Source of the DNA: Bacteroides fluxus YIT 12057
Lineage (GTDB): Bacteria; Bacteroidota; Bacteroidia; Bacteroidales; Bacteroidaceae
NCBI RefSeq assembly: GCF_000195635.1
Contig: NZ_GL882614.1
Location: forward strand, 1 to 64,000
Reading direction: 5' to 3'
DNA length: 64,000 nt
Shown: one piece after another, positions 43,601 to 52,096 of the stretch
How positions within the stretch are numbered: the stretch's first letter is position 1
How the letters are laid out: every line of letters begins with the position of its first letter
Position numbers and translations under genes: made by a program
Notes under the pieces: generated by a model
Database searches by the model: none
What the model was told of the DNA's origin: nothing
What the model saw: the letters and a program-made list of their open reading frames with translations, nothing else

Positions 43601-46208
43601 TTTAGACAAGGACTCTTATGAAATTGGGGAAACAGCCACAGCTATTGTTCCGGCAGCTGCCGGAGGACGCGCACTGGTGACTTTGGAAAACGGTTCTACC
43701 GTAGTGAAACGTGAATGGATGGAAGTAAGCAATCAAGGAGACACCAGATATTCATTTGAAGTGACTCCTGAAATGGCTCCGAACGTTTACCTGCATATCA
43801 GTCTGCTGCAACCGCATGCGCAGACCGTCAATGACTTGCCTATACGTATGTATGGAGTGGTTCCTGTACCGGTAACCAACAAACAAACCATTCTGCAACC
43901 GCAAATCCGGATGCCGGAAGTCTTGCACCCGGAAACCAATTTCAACGTTACTGTCAGCGAAAAGAACGGCAAGCCCATGACCTACACACTTGCCATCGTT
44001 GATGACGGCCTGCTAGACTTGACCAATTTCAAGACTCCCGACCCTTGGAACGAGTTTTATGCCCGTGAAGCATTAGGCATCCGTACCTGGGATATGTATG
44101 ATGATGTATTGGGGGCTTCTGCCGGACGTTATGCTTCTCTGTTCAGTACAGGTGGCGATGAAATGCTGAAGCCTGCCGATGCCAAAGCCAACCGTTTCAA
44201 ACCGATAGTAAAGTTTATCGGGCCTTTCTATATAGGCAAGGGTAAACAGCAGACACATACCCTCAAGCTACCCATGTACGTAGGATCCGTACGTACAATG
44301 GTAGTGGCAGGACAAGACGGTGCATACGGTAAAGCCGAAAAGGCATCATTTGTCCGCACACCGCTGATGTTGCTCTCCTCCTTACCCCGCATACTCAGTA
44401 CACAGGAAGAAATCACCGTACCTGTCAATGTCTTCGCCATGGAAAAAGAAGTCAGGAATGTAAAGGTAGCCATCCGGGGTTCCGGAAGCGGTGTACAGGT
44501 AACCGGTGACGCACGGCAGTCCGTCACTTTCAAACAACCGGGTGACCAGCTTGTATTCTTCCGGATAAAGACTGGAAACCAGACCGGAAAGGCAAGCATT
44601 CACATCACTGCCGACAGTGAAGGACAACAATACAAAGAAACAATTGAGATAGAGGTGCGTAATCCGAATCCCGCCGTAACTCTCCGCAACAGCCGGTGGA
44701 TAGAGGGCGGACAAGAGGCCGTTCTGCCCTACAACCTGCAAGGTGCTGCTCCTACCGACAGTAAAATCATGCTGGAAGCGTCACGTATTCCTTCAGTGGA
44801 TATCAGCCGCAGGTTTGACTTCCTCTACAACTACCAGCATAATTGTACAGAGCAGTTGGCTTCCAAAGCATTGCCTCTATTATTTATAGGACAGTTCAAA
44901 GCAGTAGATTCCAAAGAATCCGAAAAAATAAAAGCCAATGTACAGGAAGGCATCCGCCAGCTTTACGGACGCCAGCTTCCTAATGGCGGTTTCGTCTATT
45001 GGCCGGGAAACGCTACTGCCGACGAGTGGATTACTTCATACGCCGGCATGTTCCTCGTTCTTGCACAGGAAAAAGGCTATGCCGTCAATCAGAACACGTT
45101 GAACAAATGGAAACGTTTCCAACGCACCGCAGCCCAAAACTGGCGGATGCCCCAACAGGAAAACAATTGGCTACAAGAGCAATCCGGCCTGCAACAAGCG
45201 TTCCGGCTTTATACCCTGGCATTGGCGGGCGTTCCCGAATATGGAGCCATGAACCGGATGAAAGAGCAACCGGATTTGTCCATACAAGCCAAATGGAGAC
45301 TTGCCGCCGCATACGCCCTGACAGGAAAGATGAAGCCTGCCGAAGAACTGATATTCAATATCCGTACTACGGTAGTTCCCTATCCGTCACAGAACTTTGT
45401 CTATGGCTCATCCGACCGTGACGAGGCAATGATCCTGGAAACCCTGCTTTTGATGAACCGCCAGCAAGCCGCCCTGCAACAAGCGAAAAAGATATCTCAG
45501 AATCTTTCCCGCGAAGACTGGTTCAGCACCCAATCCACAGCTTTTGCCTTGATGGCAATGGGACGATTGGCAGAAAAGCTTTCCGGAACTCTGGACTTTA
45601 CATGGGAATGGAACGGCAAACAGCAGCCTGCCGTAAAATCGGCCAAAGCTGTATTTGAAAAAGAATTGCCCCCCACTTCAGGCAAAGGCAGTATCACCTT
45701 AAAGAACCACGGCAAAGGAACCTTGAATGCAACCCTCATTACACGTATACAACTGCTGAACGATACATTGCCTGCAATAAGCAACAACCTCCGTATGGAT
45801 GTAAGATATACAGACATGGGAGGATCTCCCATATCCGTTGCAAATATCAGACAGGGAACAGACTTCATGGCAGTGGTCACCATAGGAAACATCAGCGGTA
45901 CTTCCGATTACAACAACCTGGCATTGACTCATATCATCCCGTCGGGTTGGGAAATTTACAATGAGCGAATGGCTGCCCCGGGAAGTACAGCTCCCCGCAA
46001 CTATACCTATCGGGACATCCGCGATGACCGTGTACTGACTTATTTCGATCTAAAGCGCAGTGAGTCGAAGAGGTTCACTGTAAGACTACAGGCCACTTAT
46101 GCCGGAGACTTCGTATTACCCGCCATCCAGTGCGAAGCCATGTATGATGCTACCGCACAAGCACGGACAAAGGCAGGAAAAACAACTGTCACCCTTCCAG
46201 TTCCATAG
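40587..46208 (+). CDS. Bacterial alpha-2-macroglobulin family lipoprotein
   Basis: A 1873-residue periplasmic lipoprotein (lipobox VIALSSC, Cys near residue 27) of the A2M family, which traps attacking proteases. The macroglobulin-like beta domains fill the first half, including the conserved ERGVWRPGDTLHISFILED segment, where MG2 begins. ALGIRTWDMYDDVLG precedes the A2M domain. The thioester motif is present as NCTEQ at 44841-44855 (Cys about 1420), so covalent trapping is possible. The terpenoid cyclase-like helical domain follows (GGFVYWPGNATADEWITSYAGMFL). Start 40587 or 40596 are both possible; the longer frame from 40434 lies within the nitrilase gene. It pairs with pbpC downstream, as in other bacteria. 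Confidence 0.93.
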   Translation: MGRMKTKRSIAFKLFFLLLAVIALSSCTNSRKDIIPSAEYAPYVNAYTGGVISQNSGIRIELTHDQPMVDLNNELKENPFSFSPSLKGKAYWISNNTIEFIPEEGALKPGELYEGTFRLGDFAEVNKHLKEFKFSFRVQERSFALQTEALSLTDTQPNKVDIKGELRFSDAVKKEEVEKILSVDNEKGEKLPFSIIPTDNSARYIVQINNIPRKDEDYQLAITADGSSIGIDWKQNVNVLVPARNSFRFLSAERIEEPENGIEIAFSSPLSITQDLTGLIEVPEVSSSTLQIKDNRVYIYFEADQLNKLTLNIHEGLKDSSGKALGTSHSISFSEINLKPEVAMSASSAILPNSQSLVIPFRAVNLYAVDLSVIRIFESNVLTFMQTNTLSSANELRRSGRLVYKKTLWLAKDNSKDVHRWGDYSIDLAGLIRQEPGAIYRVVLSFRQEYSAYPCNGTGNRNMKFSDNAATDGLTKVSGNIPSGDEESDWDIPQSYFYYNGGIEMDWSQYDWKERNNPCHPSYYMDSDRAASCNVFASNIGMIVKRNSLNKLWIAVSDILDTHPIDNAQITVYNFQLQSIGTGMTDGDGFAEITSKGVPFIVVAESEKQKAYVRVADGEEQSVSRFDVGGKEIRKGLKGFIYGERGVWRPGDTLHISFILEDQEKRIPDKHPVTLEIYTPKGQFYSKMISAQGTNGFYTFDVPTQADAPTGLWNAYVKVGGTSFHKSLRIETVKPNRLKINLTLPQDIVRGSAKEVPIDLSSAWLTGATASRLKAKVEMSLSKVNTQFKNYSQYIFNNPATEFTTIKSDIFDGCLDTEGKTNFAWKLPNAVNAPGMLNATFSTRVFEPGGDASIHSQTVPFSPFSSYVGINLNQPKERYIETDKDHRFDIVTVNDKGQLTDRSNLEYKIYRIDWSWWWEKRNESFGTYINSSSITPVASGNLQTSGGRTSFKFRINYPDWGRYLVYVKDKESGHATGGTVYIDWPEWRGRSNKTDPSGIKMLAFSLDKDSYEIGETATAIVPAAAGGRALVTLENGSTVVKREWMEVSNQGDTRYSFEVTPEMAPNVYLHISLLQPHAQTVNDLPIRMYGVVPVPVTNKQTILQPQIRMPEVLHPETNFNVTVSEKNGKPMTYTLAIVDDGLLDLTNFKTPDPWNEFYAREALGIRTWDMYDDVLGASAGRYASLFSTGGDEMLKPADAKANRFKPIVKFIGPFYIGKGKQQTHTLKLPMYVGSVRTMVVAGQDGAYGKAEKASFVRTPLMLLSSLPRILSTQEEITVPVNVFAMEKEVRNVKVAIRGSGSGVQVTGDARQSVTFKQPGDQLVFFRIKTGNQTGKASIHITADSEGQQYKETIEIEVRNPNPAVTLRNSRWIEGGQEAVLPYNLQGAAPTDSKIMLEASRIPSVDISRRFDFLYNYQHNCTEQLASKALPLLFIGQFKAVDSKESEKIKANVQEGIRQLYGRQLPNGGFVYWPGNATADEWITSYAGMFLVLAQEKGYAVNQNTLNKWKRFQRTAAQNWRMPQQENNWLQEQSGLQQAFRLYTLALAGVPEYGAMNRMKEQPDLSIQAKWRLAAAYALTGKMKPAEELIFNIRTTVVPYPSQNFVYGSSDRDEAMILETLLLMNRQQAALQQAKKISQNLSREDWFSTQSTAFALMAMGRLAEKLSGTLDFTWEWNGKQQPAVKSAKAVFEKELPPTSGKGSITLKNHGKGTLNATLITRIQLLNDTLPAISNNLRMDVRYTDMGGSPISVANIRQGTDFMAVVTIGNISGTSDYNNLALTHIIPSGWEIYNERMAAPGSTAPRNYTYRDIRDDRVLTYFDLKRSESKRFTVRLQATYAGDFVLPAIQCEAMYDATAQARTKAGKTTVTLPVP

Positions 46209-46238
46209 AAGGAAAGACAGATATCATACCGGACCAGT

Positions 46239-48566
46239 ATGGCAAATAGAATCGGAAACTATTTCAAGAAACTATCCGTCACCAGAAAAGTAACTCTCGT
46301 TTCAGTTACCTTTCTGGTGACAATATATATCTTTTGCCTTCCCAGGCAACTCTTTCATGTATCTTACTCTACCGTTGTGGCAGACCGTAACGGTGAGCTG
46401 CTCGGCGCACGTATCGCTCCTGACGGGCAATGGCGTTTTCCTCCCCGCAATACAACTCCCCCGAAAATCAGACAATGCCTGGTTGCTTTCGAGGACAGGC
46501 ACTTTTATCATCACTGGGGAGTCAATCCGCTATCTATCGGCAGAGCCATTTATCAGAATATAAAGAACAAACGCATTGTAAGCGGCGGAAGCACCCTTAC
46601 CATGCAGACTATCCGCCTGGCAAGAAACGAGTCCAGGACATTCGGAGAGAAAATCATTGAAATGATTCTGGCTACCCGTCTCGAGTTCCGTGCATCCAAA
46701 GAAGAAATCCTGTCCATGTATGTCTCCCACGCCCCTTTCGGAGGTAACGTAGTCGGACTTGATGCAGCGGCATGGCGGTATTTCGGACATTCAGCTGAGG
46801 AATTGTCATGGGCAGAATCCGCCATGCTGGCAGTTCTTCCCAATGCTCCTTCCATGATACACCTTTCCAAAAGCCGGGAAGCCCTGCTTACCAAGCGAAA
46901 CCGACTGTTGAAACAACTATATGACCAAGAAATCATCGACCGGTCAACCTATGAACTTGCGGTCAGTGAGCCGTTACCGTCAGAGCCCCATCCGTTACCA
47001 CAAACAGCTCCGCACTTGGTCACCCGTTTTTATCAAGAACAAAAAGGAAAATACTCCCTGTCTTCCATTGACAAGGGACTTCAAATACAGGTAGAAAATC
47101 TGGCAGAACGCTGGAGCAACGAGTTCCTCCGGAGCGACATACGGAATCTGGCTATTTTAGTCATTGATATCCGCACCAATCAAGCGGTAGCCTATTGCGG
47201 CAATGTTCATTTCAATCAAAAACAAGCCGGCAACCAAGTGGATGTCATCCAAGCTCCCAGAAGTACCGGAAGCATTCTGAAGCCCTTTCTCTACTACGCC
47301 ATGCTGCAGGAAGGCAGCCTGCTTCCCGATATGCTATTACCGGATATTCCCATCAATATCAATGGATTCGCGCCTCAGAACTTCAGTCAGCAATTTGAAG
47401 GTGCCGTCCCTGCATCCGAAGCGCTGGCACGTTCACTGAATATTCCATCTGTAACCATGCTACAAAAATACGGAGTCCCCAAGTTCCATAGCTTCCTCCG
47501 CCAGGCAGGATTGAAGACTCTGGACAAACCGGCTTCACATTACGGGCTCTCTCTGATTCTGGGTGGTGCGGAAGCTACCCTATGGGATGTAACAAGTGCT
47601 TATGCCCATATGGGACGCAGCCTGCTGAAACTCCCGCAGACCCCATGCACATTCCTGTTGCCAACCGGACGTGATGACAAGAACCGGACGTCATCCGTAT
47701 TCCAACCCGGTGCCGTATGGCAAACCTTCAACGCATTGATTGAAGTCAACCGTCCGGAGGAAATAGACTGGAAATCCATTCCCTCCATGCATCCCGTTGC
47801 CTGGAAAACCGGAACAAGCTACGGATTTCGTGATGCCTGGGCAGTCGGTGTAACTCCCCGTTATGCCGTAGGAGTATGGGTGGGAAATGCTACGGGAGAA
47901 GGAAAGCCCGGTCTTGTCGGTGCACGCACAGCCGGTCCGGTACTATTCGACCTTTTCAACCTGCTCCCCTCATCTCCCAACTGGTTTGAACGTCCGTCCG
48001 ATATATTCGTCGAAGCAGAAGTATGCCACCTCTCCGGACATTTAAAAGGCCGTTTCTGTGAAGAAACCGATACCGTGCTCATCCTTCCCGCAGGACTAAA
48101 GACCGAAGCTTGTCCTTATCACCACCCTGTTACATTGTCCGCAGACGGCACCCACCGCATCTATGAAAATTGTGCCGATACAGAACCCGCTATCCGGCAA
48201 TCCTGGTTCACCCTTCCTCCTGTATGGGAGTGGTACTACAAACAGCATCACCCGGAATATCAGCCACTTCCCCCATTCAAGCCCGGTTGCGGAGAAGACA
48301 CCATGCATCCCATGCAATTCATTTATCCACCCATGAATGCCCGCATCACCCTGCCCAGACAAATGGATGGAAACAAGGGATTCATGACTGTAGAACTGGC
48401 GCATAGTAATCCGAATACCATCATTTTCTGGCATCTGGATGAAAGCTACTTGAACCAGACACAAGATTTTCACAAGATTTCCTTACAGCCCTCCCCCGGC
48501 AAACATTCCCTTACAGCAGTAGATAGTGAAGGAAATTCAATATCTACCACCTTTTTTGTAGAATGA
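46239..48566 (+). CDS. pbpC: Penicillin-binding protein 1C
   Basis: A 775-residue bifunctional peptidoglycan synthase anchored by an N-terminal helix (TLVSVTFLVTIYIFCLP, about residues 20-36). The glycosyltransferase-51 domain has EDRHFYHHWGVNP and GGSTLTMQTIRLAR. The transpeptidase domain has SxxK (STGSILKPFLYYAM), SLNIPS as the second motif, and KTGTSYGFRDAW. The C-terminal biotin-carboxylase-like PBP1C extension (about 690-775) is present. It starts 30 bases after the alpha-2-macroglobulin gene; together they are thought to repair wall damage after outer-membrane breach. Confidence 0.95.
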   Translation: MANRIGNYFKKLSVTRKVTLVSVTFLVTIYIFCLPRQLFHVSYSTVVADRNGELLGARIAPDGQWRFPPRNTTPPKIRQCLVAFEDRHFYHHWGVNPLSIGRAIYQNIKNKRIVSGGSTLTMQTIRLARNESRTFGEKIIEMILATRLEFRASKEEILSMYVSHAPFGGNVVGLDAAAWRYFGHSAEELSWAESAMLAVLPNAPSMIHLSKSREALLTKRNRLLKQLYDQEIIDRSTYELAVSEPLPSEPHPLPQTAPHLVTRFYQEQKGKYSLSSIDKGLQIQVENLAERWSNEFLRSDIRNLAILVIDIRTNQAVAYCGNVHFNQKQAGNQVDVIQAPRSTGSILKPFLYYAMLQEGSLLPDMLLPDIPININGFAPQNFSQQFEGAVPASEALARSLNIPSVTMLQKYGVPKFHSFLRQAGLKTLDKPASHYGLSLILGGAEATLWDVTSAYAHMGRSLLKLPQTPCTFLLPTGRDDKNRTSSVFQPGAVWQTFNALIEVNRPEEIDWKSIPSMHPVAWKTGTSYGFRDAWAVGVTPRYAVGVWVGNATGEGKPGLVGARTAGPVLFDLFNLLPSSPNWFERPSDIFVEAEVCHLSGHLKGRFCEETDTVLILPAGLKTEACPYHHPVTLSADGTHRIYENCADTEPAIRQSWFTLPPVWEWYYKQHHPEYQPLPPFKPGCGEDTMHPMQFIYPPMNARITLPRQMDGNKGFMTVELAHSNPNTIIFWHLDESYLNQTQDFHKISLQPSPGKHSLTAVDSEGNSISTTFFVE

Positions 48567-48673
48567 TACAAATATCCATGCGAATTCGTTTCTGAGATGC
48601 ATCAAATTCATTTTTTTAGAGTATTTAATGAAAATACCTAAAAGGAAGGAGTGCATGTTCGCTAAAAAGTCTC

Positions 48674-48681
48674 TATTTTTG
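48674..48681 (+). promoter_or_regulatory. Candidate nagA promoter with downstream dyad
   Basis: TATTTTTG matches TAnnTTTG. ATGTC ATGCAAC GACAT at 48694-48710 region is an inverted repeat just after the predicted transcription start and may be an operator or small hairpin. Confidence 0.5.
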
Positions 48682-48742
48682 TCCCTTGAAACGATGTCAT
48701 GCAACGACATGATTCATTTAATAATTCTAACCCCTAAATCCT

Positions 48743-49909
48743 ATGTTGACTCAACTTATCAACGCACGTATCCTTACCCCGCAAGGATGGCTTAAAGACG
48801 GCTCTGTACTTATCAGAGACGGTAAGATTCTGGAAGTAACCAATTGTGACTTGGCCGTAATCGGCGCACAGTTAGTAGATGTAAAAGGCATGTATGTACT
48901 GCCCGGAGGTGTGGAAATCCATGCACACGGCGGAGGCGGACGCGATTTTATGGAATGTACGGAAGACGCATTCCGTGCGGCCGTCAGGACTCACATGAAG
49001 TACGGAACCACCAGTATCTTCCCAACCCTTTCATCTTCCACGGTACCCATGATTACGCAAGCAGCCGAAACCTGCACGAAGATGATGGCGGAAAAGGACA
49101 GCCCGATACTCGGCCTGCACCTTGAGGGACATTACCTGAATATGGCGATGGCCGGCGGGCAGCTTCCCGAAAACATCAAGAACCCCGACCCGAACGAATA
49201 TATCCCCATTGTAGAAAATTGGTCTTGCATCAAGCGTTGGGATGCCGCTCCCGAACTGCCGGGAGCCATGCAATTCGGCAAATACATTACAGCCAAAGGC
49301 ATATTGGCATCCGTAGCCCATACCCAGGCCGAATTCGAGGATATCCGTACTGCCTATGAAGCCGGATATACCCATGCCACTCATTTCTATAATGCCATGC
49401 CCGGTTTCCACAAACGCCGGGAATATAAATACGAAGGCACGGTAGAAAGCATCTATTTGCTGAATGACATGACCGTGGAAGTTGTTGCCGACGGCATTCA
49501 CGTACCGCCTACCATCCTGCGGCTAGTCTATAAAATAAAAGGTGTAGAACGTACCTGCCTCATCACAGACGCACTGGCATGCGCCGCAAGCGACAGCCAG
49601 GAAGCTTTCGACCCGCGTGTCATCATTGAAGACGGCGTTTGCAAACTTGCCGACCACTCTGCCCTTGCCGGCAGCGTTGCCACGATGGACCGCCTGATAC
49701 GTACCGTGGTACAAAAAGCTGAAATTCCTTTGGCTGATGCCGTACGCATGGCTTCGGAGACCCCGGCAAAGATTATGGGTGTATATGACCGCAAAGGCTC
49801 TTTACAGAAAGGAAAGGACGCCGACATTATCGTAATGGACGAGGATCTGAACATACGCGCAGTATGGGCCATGGGCAAACTTGTACCGGAAACTGATACT
49901 TTATCATAA
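48743..49909 (+). CDS. nagA: N-acetylglucosamine-6-phosphate deacetylase
   Basis: Removes the acetyl group from GlcNAc 6-phosphate, feeding amino sugars from mucin or wall turnover into glycolysis. The 388-residue amidohydrolase barrel shows VEIHAHGGGGRDFMECT, the metal Glu in HLEGHYLN (HLEGP in many relatives), His in ASVAHTQAEF and ATHFYNAM, and the catalytic Asp in LITDALACA. The next gene is the NagB-like/PIG-L fusion, which begins 99 bases downstream with its own promoter box. Assignment is firm. Confidence 0.94.
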   Translation: MLTQLINARILTPQGWLKDGSVLIRDGKILEVTNCDLAVIGAQLVDVKGMYVLPGGVEIHAHGGGGRDFMECTEDAFRAAVRTHMKYGTTSIFPTLSSSTVPMITQAAETCTKMMAEKDSPILGLHLEGHYLNMAMAGGQLPENIKNPDPNEYIPIVENWSCIKRWDAAPELPGAMQFGKYITAKGILASVAHTQAEFEDIRTAYEAGYTHATHFYNAMPGFHKRREYKYEGTVESIYLLNDMTVEVVADGIHVPPTILRLVYKIKGVERTCLITDALACAASDSQEAFDPRVIIEDGVCKLADHSALAGSVATMDRLIRTVVQKAEIPLADAVRMASETPAKIMGVYDRKGSLQKGKDADIIVMDEDLNIRAVWAMGKLVPETDTLS

Positions 49910-49947
49910 TTTATCTTCAACAGTACGTGAATGAACATTGTTTTTCG

Positions 49948-49955
49948 TATATTTG
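49948..49955 (+). promoter_or_regulatory. Candidate promoter of the NagB-like fusion gene
   Basis: TATATTTG matches TAnnTTTG, 53 bases before the start, inside the nagA-fusion gap; no terminator separates the genes. Confidence 0.45.
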
Positions 49956-50008
49956 TTAAATATAAGAACAGCAAAATGCTTTAATCATTTTATTAATATC
50001 AAAAATTT

Positions 50009-52000
50009 ATGAAAACCAATCTAAGCTCTCAAATCACTCTCAACAGAGTCTCCCCCAGGTATTATCGACCTGAGAATGCGTTTGAAAGGTCGGTATTGAC
50101 CCGTCTGGAAAAGATTCCGACCGACATCTATGAGTCTGCTGAAGAAGGTGCCAACCAGATTGCCCTTGACATCGCACAGCTGATCCGCGACAAGCAAAAA
50201 GCCGGACGCTTCTGTGTATTGGCATTGGCAGGCGGCAACTCTCCGCGCAACGTATATACAAATCTGGTACGTATGCATCAAGAGGAAGGGCTAAGCTTCC
50301 GTAATGTAGTCATATTCAATCTCTACGAATACTATCCGTTAGCTCCCAACGCCATCAACAGCAATTTCAACGCATTGAAGGAAATGTTGATAGACCACGT
50401 AGATATCGACAAACAAAACGTTTTCACTCCGGACAGCACCATTGCCAAAGATGCCATCTTTGAATACTGCCGTCTGTACGAACAGCGCATTGAAAGTTTC
50501 GGTGGTCTGGATATCGCCTTGCTGGGTATTGGCCGTGTGGGTAATATCGGTTTCAACGAACCGGGGTCACGTTTGAACTCCACTACCCGTCTGATATTAC
50601 TGGACAACGACTCCCGCAATGAAGCTTCCAAAATGTTCGGCAGCATTGAAAGCACTCCCATCAGTTCAATCACCATGGGAGTAGCCACAATCCTCTCTGC
50701 CAAGAAAATATATCTGCTGGCATGGGGCGAGGAAAAAGCAAGCAAGGTGAAAGAATGCGTGGAAGGACCGGTAACAGATACCATCCCTGCATCTTATCTG
50801 CAAACCCACAACAATGCGCACGTCGCCATCGACCTGTCCGCAGCCGCCAACCTGACGCGTATCCAACGTCCCTGGCTGGTGACTTCCTGCGAATGGAACG
50901 ATAAACTGATACGCAGCGCCATCGTCTGGTTATGCCAGCTGACCGGGAAACCGATCTTGAAGCTGACCAATAAAGACTACAACGAAAATGGCTTGAGCGA
51001 ATTGCTGGCCCTGTTCGGCTCTGCCTATAACGTAAATATCAAGATATTCAACGACTTGCAGCACACCATTACCGGATGGCCGGGCGGCAAACCGAATGCG
51101 GATGATACCTATCGTCCCGAACGTGCCAAACCGTATCCGAAGCGTGTCGTTGTGTTCTCCCCGCACCCGGATGACGATGTAATCTCCATGGGGGGTACCA
51201 TCCGCCGCTTGGTAGAACAGAAACATGACGTGCATGTGGCATACGAAACTTCCGGTAACATTGCCGTAGGCGATGAAGAAGTTATCCGCTTCCTGCACTT
51301 CATCAACGGGTTCAACCAAATCTTCAACAACAGCGAGGACCAGGTAATCAATGATAAATATACCGAAATCCGCAAGTTCCTGAAGGACAAGAAGGACGGT
51401 GATATGGATACACGTGATATCCTGACCATCAAGGGTCTGATCCGTCGTGGGGAAGCCCGCACCGCCTGCACCTACAATAACATCCCGTTGGATCACTGCC
51501 ATTTCCTGGATCTGCCGTTCTATGAGACCGGTAAAATCCAAAAGAATCCGATCAGCGAAGCCGACGTGGAAATCGTACGCAACCTGTTGCGTGAAGTGAA
51601 GCCCCATCAGATTTTTGTTGCCGGTGACTTGGCTGACCCGCATGGCACACACCGTGTTTGTACGGATGCCGTATTTGCCGCCATCGACCTGGAAAAAGAA
51701 GAAGGTGCCAAATGGCTGAAAGACTGCCGTATCTGGATGTACCGTGGTGCGTGGGCAGAGTGGGAAATCGAGAACATTGAAATGGCCGTACCTATCAGCC
51801 CCGAAGAACTACGTGCAAAACGTAACTCTATCCTGAAGCATCAGTCACAGATGGAAAGTGCACCGTTCCTGGGCAATGACGAGCGCCTGTTCTGGCAACG
51901 CAGTGAGGACCGCAACCGCGGCACGGCAGCATTGTACGACAGCCTCGGACTTGCTTCTTACGAAGCTATGGAAGCTTTTGTAGAGTATATTCCTCTATAA
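50009..52000 (+). CDS. NagB-like (glucosamine-6-phosphate deaminase-like) protein fused to PIG-L/LmbE deacetylase domain
   Basis: A 663-residue two-domain protein of the type usually annotated as glucosamine-6-phosphate deaminase. Residues about 30-290 align with NagB: LALAGGNSPRNVYTNL is the phosphate loop. However, three of the four E. coli catalytic residues are changed. Asp72 (FNMDEY) is Tyr106 here (FNLYEY), Asp141 is Val177 and His143 is Asn179 (GIGRVGNIGFNEP); only Glu148 survives as Glu184. Residues about 370-620 form a PIG-L/LmbE N-deacetylase-like domain with intact HPDDD at 386-390 and DPHGTH with His545 and His548. The first domain is probably not a normal deaminase and may sense or bind a sugar phosphate; the second probably hydrolyses an N-acyl sugar. 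It follows nagA. Confidence 0.88.
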   Translation: MKTNLSSQITLNRVSPRYYRPENAFERSVLTRLEKIPTDIYESAEEGANQIALDIAQLIRDKQKAGRFCVLALAGGNSPRNVYTNLVRMHQEEGLSFRNVVIFNLYEYYPLAPNAINSNFNALKEMLIDHVDIDKQNVFTPDSTIAKDAIFEYCRLYEQRIESFGGLDIALLGIGRVGNIGFNEPGSRLNSTTRLILLDNDSRNEASKMFGSIESTPISSITMGVATILSAKKIYLLAWGEEKASKVKECVEGPVTDTIPASYLQTHNNAHVAIDLSAAANLTRIQRPWLVTSCEWNDKLIRSAIVWLCQLTGKPILKLTNKDYNENGLSELLALFGSAYNVNIKIFNDLQHTITGWPGGKPNADDTYRPERAKPYPKRVVVFSPHPDDDVISMGGTIRRLVEQKHDVHVAYETSGNIAVGDEEVIRFLHFINGFNQIFNNSEDQVINDKYTEIRKFLKDKKDGDMDTRDILTIKGLIRRGEARTACTYNNIPLDHCHFLDLPFYETGKIQKNPISEADVEIVRNLLREVKPHQIFVAGDLADPHGTHRVCTDAVFAAIDLEKEEGAKWLKDCRIWMYRGAWAEWEIENIEMAVPISPEELRAKRNSILKHQSQMESAPFLGNDERLFWQRSEDRNRGTAALYDSLGLASYEAMEAFVEYIPL

Positions 52001-52025
52001 GATAAGATTTACTAAATAACGGAAA

Positions 52026-52062
52026 GAAGAGTGGGAAGGAAGATACTTCTCACTCTTTTTTT
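52026..52062 (+). terminator. Intrinsic terminator after the NagB-like fusion
   Basis: AAGAGTGgGAAG pairs with CTTCtCACTCTT, followed by T7; the next gene's promoter overlaps its end. Confidence 0.85.
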
Positions 52063-52063
52063 A

Positions 52064-52071
52064 TACATTTG
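52064..52071 (+). promoter_or_regulatory. Candidate promoter of the amidase/golvesin gene
   Basis: TACATTTG matches TAnnTTTG, 26 bases before the ATG at 52097, and rules out the in-frame start at 52031. Confidence 0.55.
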
Positions 52072-52096
52072 CAACCAGTTTCAACAGTCCTTAATT

